From an uncultured Erysipelotrichaceae bacterium (GTDB lineage: Bacteria; Bacillota_I; Bacilli_A; Erysipelotrichales; Erysipelotrichaceae): 7,088 nt of DNA. The first letter of the stretch is position 1, and each line of letters starts with the position of its first letter. The translations under genes and the position numbers were made by a program. Under the pieces are notes generated by a model. The model had not been told where the DNA came from. It saw only the letters and a list, made by a program, of their open reading frames with translations, and did no database searches. The stretch covers positions 1 to 7,088 of the forward strand of contig CANPNQ010000050.1 of NCBI GenBank assembly GCA_947575425.1. Reading direction: 5' to 3'. Below, piece by piece: positions 1 to 5,863 of the stretch.

Positions 1-108
1 CCTCATGTTTCATATTAGGAAGGAAGATGCGGCTTTGGTCAAGAAAGGGCAAGGATAAAGGTTGGAGACAGTTTCCCATATCACAATATGCTTCAAGATG
101 ATGGATGG

Positions 109-132
109 AGGAAGGAATCACTCCTTTCTTTT
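109..132 (+). terminator. Weak terminator-like hairpin upstream of the deacetylase gene
   Basis: An imperfect stem (AGGAAGGA at 109-116 with TCCTTTCT at 122-129, loop ATCAC, one G-T wobble) runs into a short T tract ending at 132. It could end transcription from a gene to the left of the window. Stability is modest because the stem is A/G on one side and has few G-C pairs. It lies inside the long 5' extension of the deacetylase reading frame, which argues that this extension is not coding. Confidence 0.25.
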
Positions 133-187
133 GCGTAAAAGCGAGGAAAAATGTCAAGTTTTGCAAAGGAAGTGCGTATTCTCTAAT

Positions 188-196
188 AGAGGTGAT
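188..196 (+). promoter_or_regulatory. Ribosome binding site that fixes the deacetylase start at 201
   Basis: AGAGGTGAT at 188-196 closely matches the extended Shine-Dalgarno sequence AGGAGGTGAT and sits at proper distance from ATG at 201. The next upstream in-frame ATG, at 105, has only weak purine-rich sequence before it and would add 32 unconvincing residues in front of an otherwise standard membrane anchor. This site therefore decides the start. Confidence 0.75.
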
Positions 197-200
197 ACGC

Positions 201-1502
201 ATGAGCAAAAAATGTAAATGTATCGTATATAGCATTGTGGCATTGATCATTGCGCTGATTTTGGCAGGCTTGATCAAATTGTTGTTTTTCAGCGGCTTGT
301 TTATCCCGCAGATTCGTTTGAATGGGGATCCTCATATGGAGGTAGAGGTGAACAGTGATTTTCACGATCCGGGAGCGAGTGCCCGTTTTCGCTTTACCGA
401 TTACAGCGAGCATATCTTAACAGAAAGTAACCTTGATACGACAAGGCTGGGAGAATATCAGATTCGCTATACTTTTGAGACCTATGATAAATCCGTTGTA
501 CGTAAGGTGAATGTGATTGATACCACTGCCCCAAGCATTCAGCTTCAAGGCGGTGATACGGTGCGCATCTTTGTGGGAGAGCAATTTGAAGATCCCGGAT
601 ATCGTGCCACGGATAATTATGATGGTGATTTGAGTGCGCAGGTGATTGTGGACACAAGTGCCTTGGACACAGGAAAAGCAGGCATCTATCCCATTATCTA
701 TACAAGCAATGACACGAGCGGAAATGTCGCAACGATTACGCGCAAAGTGGAGGTTTGCGAGGATCCTACTGCCTTTCAGCTGTATTACAGTCATGACAGC
801 TATGACAATACCGCAGAAGAATGGTGGTTTAACAAGAGTGAAAACCATGAGCGTACCACTGCATGTCGAGATGAGGCGTTCCTTGCCCAATATGATGCGT
901 ATTTTATGGGACCGGATGAACCAGTATTGTATTTGACCTTTGACGAGGGCGGAAATGATATTACCTATATCAAGGAGATCGCCGGCGTATTGAATGACAA
1001 CGAGGTACAGGCAACCTTTTTCCTGACTCGTAATTATATCAAAAACAATCCTGAATTTATCAATGATCTGGTGGCCCACGGTCATGTGATAGCGAATCAT
1101 TCTTGGCATCACTACGATATGCCTACGCTTGCCAATGCACAGGATATTAACACCTTTGTCGCTGAACTCACGGAGACAGAAAAAACATACATGCAGGTAA
1201 CAGGACAGCCGATGAAGAAGGTGTTTCGTTTTCCCAAAGGCGGTATGAGTGAGCGAGCGTTAAAGATTACACAGGATATGGGCTATTCCAATTATTTTTG
1301 GAGCCATGCGTATTATGATTATGCGCAGGATGTGTCCGGAGAGGAAGCATTGAAAACAATGATGGATCATTATCATAACGGTGCGATCTATCTGTTACAC
1401 CCATCAAATAAGGGGAATTATTTGGCAATGGATCCCTTTATCAAGGCAATGAAGGAGAAGGGATATTCTTTTCAAACCGTAGATACTATCCCCCAGCCAT
1501 AA
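201..1502 (+). CDS. PdaA-like polysaccharide (peptidoglycan) deacetylase with membrane anchor and two Ig-like domains
   Basis: The 433-residue product is read from ATG 201. Residues 1-7 are basic and 8-35 form one hydrophobic segment, giving a membrane anchor with the rest outside. Residues about 36-106 and 108-186 are two DUF5011-type Ig-like domains; the second has the typical DPGYRATDNYDGDLS strand. Residues 205-433 resemble Bacillus PdaA throughout: a pre-domain stretch with EEWWF and YDAYFMG, then a NodB domain with TFDEG (246-250), HSWHH (300-304), RFPKG (343-347), FWSHAYYDY (366-374) and LLH (398-400). Family knowledge: PdaA removes the acetyl group from muramic acid during spore-cortex muramic-lactam synthesis. 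D248 would be the catalytic base and H300/H304 metal ligands. Oddity: the second Asp of TFDDG is Glu (E249); PdaA has Asn there, as I recall. The Ig domains are not part of B. subtilis PdaA, so a role on vegetative wall glycan is equally possible. The gene appears monocistronic, ending at the terminator at 1590-1621. Confidence 0.88.
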   Translation: MSKKCKCIVYSIVALIIALILAGLIKLLFFSGLFIPQIRLNGDPHMEVEVNSDFHDPGASARFRFTDYSEHILTESNLDTTRLGEYQIRYTFETYDKSVVRKVNVIDTTAPSIQLQGGDTVRIFVGEQFEDPGYRATDNYDGDLSAQVIVDTSALDTGKAGIYPIIYTSNDTSGNVATITRKVEVCEDPTAFQLYYSHDSYDNTAEEWWFNKSENHERTTACRDEAFLAQYDAYFMGPDEPVLYLTFDEGGNDITYIKEIAGVLNDNEVQATFFLTRNYIKNNPEFINDLVAHGHVIANHSWHHYDMPTLANAQDINTFVAELTETEKTYMQVTGQPMKKVFRFPKGGMSERALKITQDMGYSNYFWSHAYYDYAQDVSGEEALKTMMDHYHNGAIYLLHPSNKGNYLAMDPFIKAMKEKGYSFQTVDTIPQP

Positions 1503-1589
1503 TGGAATGAAGAACATGATATGTGATTGTCATGGGATATCAGGATGGTCCTTTGTTTGCGCGAAGGAAATGGAAACAGCAGGGATAGG

Positions 1590-1621
1590 CAGTGCAGATT
1601 TGATTATCTGCATTGTTTTTT
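1590..1621 (+). terminator. Intrinsic terminator of the deacetylase gene
   Basis: CAGTGCAGAT (1590-1599) pairs with ATCTGCATTG (1606-1615) around the six-base loop TTGATT, a ten-pair stem with one G-T wobble. Six T residues (1616-1621) follow at once. This is a textbook Rho-independent terminator, 88 bases after the deacetylase stop codon. Confidence 0.88.
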
Positions 1622-1654
1622 CTGATCGGCATCCGTGAATCACAGAAAAACAAT
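1612..1654. repeat. Second inverted repeat overlapping the terminator's 3' arm and T tract
   Basis: ATTGTTTTT (1612-1620) plus CTG (1622-1624) is complementary to CAG (1643-1645) plus AAAAACAAT (1646-1654), with one bulged T at 1621 and an 18-base loop. The loop region with its right edge holds the small palindrome GTGAATCAC (1635-1643). The left arm uses bases of the terminator's 3' arm and T tract, so the two RNA folds exclude each other. It may be a fortuitous T-tract/A-tract pairing or an operator-like element ahead of the next promoter. No function is assigned. Confidence 0.4.
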
Positions 1655-1661
1655 CACTCCA

Positions 1662-1690
1662 TTGCTTTCACCTTTAAAATCCCGTATAAT
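1662..1690 (+). promoter_or_regulatory. Sigma-A type promoter for the DUF885 lipoprotein gene
   Basis: The -35 box TTGCTT (1662-1667) and a perfect -10 box TATAAT (1685-1690) are separated by 17 bases. Transcription would begin near 1697, leaving a leader of about 30 bases before the ATG at 1727. It lies just after the preceding gene's terminator, so the downstream gene is probably transcribed on its own. Confidence 0.8.
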
Positions 1691-1713
1691 ATGGGTATGT
1701 AAAGTAGCGAAGA

Positions 1714-1720
1714 AAAGAGG
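1714..1720 (+). promoter_or_regulatory. Ribosome binding site favouring start at 1727 over 1721
   Basis: AAAGAGG at 1714-1720 abuts the ATG at 1721, too close to use it, but is six bases from the in-frame ATG at 1727. Starting at 1727 gives MNNKRWK, a normal positively charged lipoprotein signal n-region. The start at 1727 is preferred. Confidence 0.6.
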
Positions 1721-1726
1721 ATGATT

Positions 1727-3461
1727 ATGAACAACAAGCGCTGGAAATTACTTCTGTTATCATTGATCATGATGCTTGGTCTTGCAGGCTGTTCGCAAGG
1801 TGAGAAGCCAAGTGATGAAGAAGCGCAGAAGCAATTTGACGAATTTATTCAAGGTGATTTTATCGATACGATGGAGAGCGACTATCTGACAATGCATATC
1901 TATTTGGATGACCGTTCAGATTGGTGATAAATTCGATGAGAATGATTTGATAGAGGATCAAACAGAATTAAAGGAAATAAGAGAAGCATTTGATCAGTTT
2001 AACCGTGATCAGTTGAGCGATGAACAAAAGGACACCTATGATTGTTATAAATTTATGCTGGAGCTGGCAGAGAAAAGCAGTGAGGACAAGTTCGCCTATA
2101 TGGGTTCTGCTTTCAATACAATGACTGGCGATCATACGCAGATTCCGACACTTCTTGCGGATCTGACCCTGCGCAATGAACAGGATGTGAAAGATCTGAT
2201 CCTATTGGTACAGGATGTGAAGCCTTACTTGGAATCAGATCTTGCTTATACGAAGAAGCAGGTGGAAGAAGGAACTCTGATGATCGGCATTGATGAGGTC
2301 ATTGAGCGTTGTAAGGAAATCACTTCTGCGGGCATGGAGGGCAGTACGCTTTCCTCAATGAAAGCACATGTAGATGCGCTGGATATGGACGATGCGGCGA
2401 AGGCAAAATATAAGAAGCAGTTGGATGAGGCATATCAAACCTCTTTCCTTCCTGCCTATGAGGAAATCATTACGGAATTGGGAAAACTGGATAAAACTAA
2501 AAACAATACCGGCGGATTGAGCCATTTGGAAAATGGCAAGGAATTCTATGAGATCCTATTTCAAAATGCCACGGGCAGCGATAAATCTGTAAAAGAAGTG
2601 CAAAAGGAATTAGAGGATGCCTCCCAAAAAGCATATTTGCAGATGCTTGCGATTGCTACCAAGGACAGTGAAGCGATCAACACTTATCTGGAGGGAAGTG
2701 CGAAGAGCGGCTATCAGGATTATGCGTCCATGCTGATAGATTTAGAAAAGATGTATCATGAAGATTTTCCGACAGTGAGTCAGCTGGAATACAATATCGC
2801 CTCCTTACCGGCAGATCTGGCAACCGGTGGCATTGCCGCTTATTTCAATATTCCCGCGATCGATGGTACGACCAAAAAAGAGATCCGTGTCAATGACACC
2901 AATAAAGATGATATCGGCACAATCGACACCTTTACCACAGTAGCGCATGAGGGTATTCCGGGTCATATGTATCAGATCCAATATACCTATGACAATATTT
3001 CATCTCCATGGCGTATGACCTGCACCAACTTCTCCGGGTATACGGAAGGGTATGCGACCTATGTAGAGCTTTATTCCCTGAAATACTTAAAGATGGATGA
3101 AAATATCAAGGCGATTCATAAGGCAATGAGTGAATATGAGCACACACTGATCGCTTTGATTGATATCGGTGTTCATTATGAAGGATGGAGTTTGAAGGAT
3201 CTGAAAGACTTCTGTAATGAAAATGGCTTGGATGAAAGTGCTGCAGAGGCGATCTATGATCAGATCGTATATAATCCGACAGCGTTCTTATCTTACTATG
3301 TGGGTTATCAGGAGATCATGACAATGAAGGAGGAAGCGATGGAATCACTTGGCGATACGTTCCATGAATTGGAATTCCATACTGCTTTGTTAAAGAGCGG
3401 AGCGGCTCCCTTCTCTGTAGTGGAACGCAATATTGAGGCTTATATAGAGGCAAGTAAGTAA
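1727..3461 (+). pseudogene. DUF885 family lipoprotein, frame-broken (putative metallohydrolase-like)
   Basis: The first frame (1727-1927, 66 residues) starts with a type II signal peptide: basic MNNKRWK, a hydrophobic core, then lipobox LAGC with the acylated Cys at residue 22. It goes on in DUF885 style to MHIYLDDRSDW and then a TGA. The rest of the domain is in the next frame, where an open frame from ATG 1908 to 3461 gives 517 residues. In that numbering it has HEGIPGH (347-353) with H347, E348 and H353 as probable metal ligands, TEGYATY (E380), and a conserved end with GVHYEGWS, YYVGYQE and EFHTALL. Joined, the two parts make about 580 residues, as expected for an intact family member. 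ATG 1908 has no Shine-Dalgarno before it and the second part lacks a signal, so it is unlikely to be an independent gene. I infer an inactivating indel, a sequencing error, or less likely recoding. The family's activity is not firmly established. A dedicated promoter precedes the gene and a terminator follows it. Confidence 0.8.
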
Positions 3462-3528
3462 TTGGCGATGAAGCAAGATGGGTCTTCCCTTTTGTGAATC
3501 GTGGAGATAGAGAACTTGCGAATATAAG

Positions 3529-3569
3529 AAAAAAGATTGAATGAGGCGATAGCCGAATTCAATCTTTTT
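3529..3569. terminator. Bidirectional intrinsic terminator between convergent genes
   Basis: AAAAAGATTGAAT (3530-3542) is perfectly complementary to ATTCAATCTTTTT (3557-3569), a 13-pair stem. Inside the 14-base loop, GGC (3545-3547) can pair with GCC (3552-3554) around GATA. Read on + it ends in five T; read on - it ends in six T (complement of 3529-3534). It lies between the + gene ending at 3461 and the - gene ending at 3654, and should serve both. Confidence 0.9.
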
Positions 3570-3617
3570 GTTTGGCATGCCGGTTATGAACGAATGAAGT
3601 AGAAAGGAGGGAAAGCG

Positions 3618-3785
3618 ATGGATCAATGCAAATCATCCTATCCCTTTGTGGTGCTATTTTGTTTTTTCCGCCTTGATCTCTGCGGTTTTATAAATGAATT
3701 TTACCTTACTATCGGCATGTTCGGGTGCACCGCTGAACGAGTGAACATTTTCTGTTTCCGCAATGATCTCATCCTTGATCTGTAA
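3618..3785 (+). CDS. Possible small ORF (55 residues) behind a near-consensus Shine-Dalgarno, antisense to the heptad-repeat gene
   Basis: ATG at 3618 is preceded by AGAAAGGAGG (3601-3610), a near-perfect ribosome binding site with seven bases to the ATG. The frame runs 55 codons to a TAA at 3783-3785 and would give a hydrophobic, Cys-containing peptide (five Cys; start MDQCKSSYPFVVLFCFF). It overlaps the 3' end of the - strand heptad-repeat gene by 132 bases, so most of its sequence may simply be the complement of a real gene. I see no promoter between the terminator at 3529-3569 and its start, and I do not recognise the peptide. It could be a chance open frame or a remnant start region of a lost gene. 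Confidence 0.17.
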   Translation: MDQCKSSYPFVVLFCFFRLDLCGFINEFYLTIGMFGCTAERVNIFCFRNDLILDL

Positions 3786-5849
3786 GATAAGGTCCAACTG
3801 ACCCGTGACAGAGGACACCTTATGATGCAACACGTCCAAGCCTTCCAGCTTGAATTGATTGACACCCTCATACAACAGCTTGGTTTTTTCTGCCAAAGTA
3901 GCGGATGCATCACTTAGTTGATTGATACCGTTCAGCAAGCTCGGTGTGCTTTGAATCAGCTGATTGGTGCCAGCCTTCGCATCTGACAATCCCTGATTTA
4001 AGGTAAGAGAGCCTTGATATAACTGCTTAGAACCATCATGCAAGGTGATCGTTCCTTCATGGAGTTGTTCTATGCCATCGGATAATGCGCCAAGTTGAGA
4101 GCTTGCGTGATATAGCTGATCAATACCCCCGGATAACTGATCGGCACCATGACTTAGCTGCGGCATCGCGGTGGCTAAGGATGCAATGCCTTGTTCTAAC
4201 TCCTGTAAAGAGTTGATGACCTGATCAATATCGGACATCTGTTCAGATAGTTGATATAAAGCGTCGGGATCGAAAGCGGAAAGCTGCTGGTTCATAGCAT
4301 TGACTTGTTGAGCGATTCCGGCTTGGGTACCATTCCCATTGATCATGGCGTTGATGATACCAGCATCTCTAGCACTCACTGCCATCTCATTGGCAATGCT
4401 GCCACATTGGCTCACCACACCGCCATCAGCTCCGCTATCTTGTAAACTCTGACAAAAGGCAGCCATATCAGCGGCACTCTGCGTTGTTTGTGTCGCATTG
4501 CTTTGTGCATAAGCAGATACACTGGGCAAAGGGTTGGCAGGATCACTCGGATTGAGATTGCCGCTATTCAGAGAAGTATCTAGCTGATTTAATCCTTGTA
4601 CCATCGCAGATAGGTTCGCAATGAGCGGCTGAAAGCCTTTGAGGGTGGACAGGACTGTTTCCAACTGCCGCAACTGTCCGGAGTTTACCGCCTTGTCATT
4701 CAGTGTTGAAATACCGTCTGATACAGCCAATACGCCCTGATACAGATCCCTTGCTCCCTGTTTCAGCGAGACGATCCCTGCATTCATTTGCGGCAGTTGC
4801 TTTATCCCCTGATATAACTGTTCACTGCCTTCCTTGACTTTGGCAATCCCCTCGCTTAATTCATACAATTGATGGGACAGCTCACTGCTTCCCTGATACA
4901 GCTGAACCATTCCCTGATCCAGCTTGGAAACCCCCTCCCCCAAAGGAGTGACCTTGTTTTTCAACTCATTCATCTTGTCAGCGAACAGTACAGTTGCATC
5001 GCTTAATTGCTCACTGCCCTCTAACAGCTGTTCTCCTGCACTGTTTAACTGTGCAAGCCCGTTTACCAGCTCCGATAAGGAATCGATATCCTTTAATTGA
5101 TCCAAGGGAACCTCCGGTGTCATGGCGATCATGATCGGTCCCATTTCAAAGTCCTCTACATCGGCCTCGATCACATACGTATCATGAATCGGCAATTCCT
5201 CTATATCCGCAATACCGGCACTCTGTAAGGTATCCTCGAAGCCGGGCAGGGCGACAAAGGTCACGATCTGATTGTTTCCATCAGACAATACTTTGCCATC
5301 CTGGCAGTTGACATTGTGAAAGTGATCACTGCTGAAATCAATCATGCCGGCCGCCAAATACAGCGGGTGAATCGTTGTCTCTTTTCCGTTGATTATTTTC
5401 TTGGTTCCACTCGTATTTGTCATCGTAATGTGAATCTTTAGCTTCCCGCTTTTTCCTACCAAATCCTGCGGATTCCTTTCTTTGCCATCAAGGATATAGG
5501 TGATGTTAACCTCGATTGGCAGTTGCTTCTCACTGCTTCCGCGATAATATACGTCATTTCCTTCCACATTCCAAGTGTATTGGTTTCCATTCACACTCGG
5601 TTCTTCCTCTCCCTTGAGATTCTCGACATTTTGCATATGCAGCGTCTCTTTGATATCCTTGATTCCCGAATCACTGTGGATCCATGAGGAAATAATTTCA
5701 TGATCCACACTGCCATCCGCATGCAGTATGGCATAAACCGTTTCATCCTTTTGAATATCTTCTTCTTGATTCTCTGATGCCAACACCACATTTTGTGACA
5801 GCATCAAGGATAATACACTGCAGATGAGAATCGCAGTTTTCTTTTTCAT
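3654..5849 (-). CDS. Secreted heptad-repeat (xxxLxxG, YhgE/Pip-like) protein, partner of the MMPL transporter
   Basis: The 731-residue product has a Sec signal peptide (MKKK, hydrophobic core, likely cut after VLA at residue 24). Residues about 35-250 form a globular, beta-rich domain (motifs TWNVEGNDVYYRG and LPIEVNITYILDGKE) that I recall from Clostridia proteins encoded beside MMPL transporters. Residues about 264-390 and 545-675 are two blocks of the xxxLxxG heptad (QLYQG, ELSEG, QLHEG, QLSGG and similar), the repeat found in YhgE/Pip proteins, where it is expected to form long helical or coiled-coil rods. Between them lies a linker (about 391-544), partly Ser/Asn/Gln/Ala-rich, holding Cys466 and Cys482. 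The C-terminus is Lys-rich and has no membrane span or sorting signal, unlike full YhgE proteins with C-terminal membrane segments. Its AGGAGGT site overlaps the upstream transporter's stop codon. I infer an extracytoplasmic partner that extends from the transporter into the wall. The substrate is unknown. Confidence 0.82.
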   Translation of the reverse strand: MKKKTAILICSVLSLMLSQNVVLASENQEEDIQKDETVYAILHADGSVDHEIISSWIHSDSGIKDIKETLHMQNVENLKGEEEPSVNGNQYTWNVEGNDVYYRGSSEKQLPIEVNITYILDGKERNPQDLVGKSGKLKIHITMTNTSGTKKIINGKETTIHPLYLAAGMIDFSSDHFHNVNCQDGKVLSDGNNQIVTFVALPGFEDTLQSAGIADIEELPIHDTYVIEADVEDFEMGPIMIAMTPEVPLDQLKDIDSLSELVNGLAQLNSAGEQLLEGSEQLSDATVLFADKMNELKNKVTPLGEGVSKLDQGMVQLYQGSSELSHQLYELSEGIAKVKEGSEQLYQGIKQLPQMNAGIVSLKQGARDLYQGVLAVSDGISTLNDKAVNSGQLRQLETVLSTLKGFQPLIANLSAMVQGLNQLDTSLNSGNLNPSDPANPLPSVSAYAQSNATQTTQSAADMAAFCQSLQDSGADGGVVSQCGSIANEMAVSARDAGIINAMINGNGTQAGIAQQVNAMNQQLSAFDPDALYQLSEQMSDIDQVINSLQELEQGIASLATAMPQLSHGADQLSGGIDQLYHASSQLGALSDGIEQLHEGTITLHDGSKQLYQGSLTLNQGLSDAKAGTNQLIQSTPSLLNGINQLSDASATLAEKTKLLYEGVNQFKLEGLDVLHHKVSSVTGQLDLILQIKDEIIAETENVHSFSGAPEHADSKVKFIYKTAEIKAEKTK
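3825..4217 (-). repeat. Second xxxLxxG heptad-repeat block (residues about 545-675)
   Basis: Coding repeat inside the secreted protein, with units such as QLSHGAD, QLSGGID, QLHEGTI and QLYQGSL. Related units are visible in DNA, for example CCTTGATATAACTG at 4012-4025 here and CCCTGATATAACTG at 4807-4820 in the other block, suggesting internal duplication. Confidence 0.7.
4680..5060 (-). repeat. First xxxLxxG heptad-repeat block (residues about 264-390)
   Basis: Coding repeat with units QLLEGSE, KLDQGMV, QLYQGSS, ELSEGIA, QLYQGIK, SLKQGAR and DLYQGVL. The QLYQG unit recurs in DNA at 4807-4820 and 4891-4904 (CCCTGATACAGCTG). Spacing is mostly multiples of seven residues, as expected for a coiled coil with Gly on one face. 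Confidence 0.7.
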
Positions 5850-5856
5850 ATCATTG

Positions 5857-5863
5857 ACCTCCT
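5857..5863 (-). promoter_or_regulatory. Shine-Dalgarno overlapping the transporter stop codon
   Basis: On the - strand, AGGAGGT (5863 down to 5857) lies seven bases before the ATG of the secreted protein (5849) and shares its first bases with the TAG stop of the transporter (5864-5862). Ribosomes ending on the transporter would be placed directly on this site, so the two proteins are probably translationally coupled and made in related amounts. Confidence 0.85.

Noticed and set aside
2..58. Possible C-terminal tail of an upstream + strand gene (ending HIRKEDAALVKKGQG and TAA at 56-58)
   Set aside because: Only 18 codons are visible and other frames on both strands are also open here (the - strand across 1-100 too). 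Nothing distinguishes it from chance.
161..189. Promoter-like TTGCAA (161-166), 17-base spacer, TAATAG (184-189)
   Set aside because: It would start transcription near 196, downstream of the Shine-Dalgarno that serves ATG 201, leaving a leaderless message. It probably arose by chance.
105..200. N-terminal extension of the deacetylase from ATG 105
   Set aside because: A strong ribosome binding site precedes ATG 201, the membrane anchor begins right after it, and a terminator-like hairpin lies inside the extension. The 32 extra residues have no recognisable character.
417..1112. Long (231-codon) antisense open frame within the deacetylase gene
   Set aside because: The + strand encodes a complete, recognisable NodB enzyme across this span. 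The antisense product resembles nothing I know.
1908..3461. Independent 517-residue DUF885 gene starting at ATG 1908
   Set aside because: There is no ribosome binding site before 1908, no signal peptide, and the missing N-terminal part is directly upstream in another frame. It is better explained as the 3' part of a broken gene.
3390..3626. - strand open frame across the DUF885 end and the intergenic space
   Set aside because: It runs through the bidirectional terminator and overlaps the conserved C-terminus of the DUF885 gene. It shows no protein-like features.
3825..5060. DNA-level repeats considered as a CRISPR or mobile repeat array
   Set aside because: The repeats are short, diverged, in frame and encode the xxxLxxG heptads of a secreted protein. 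There are no regular spacers.
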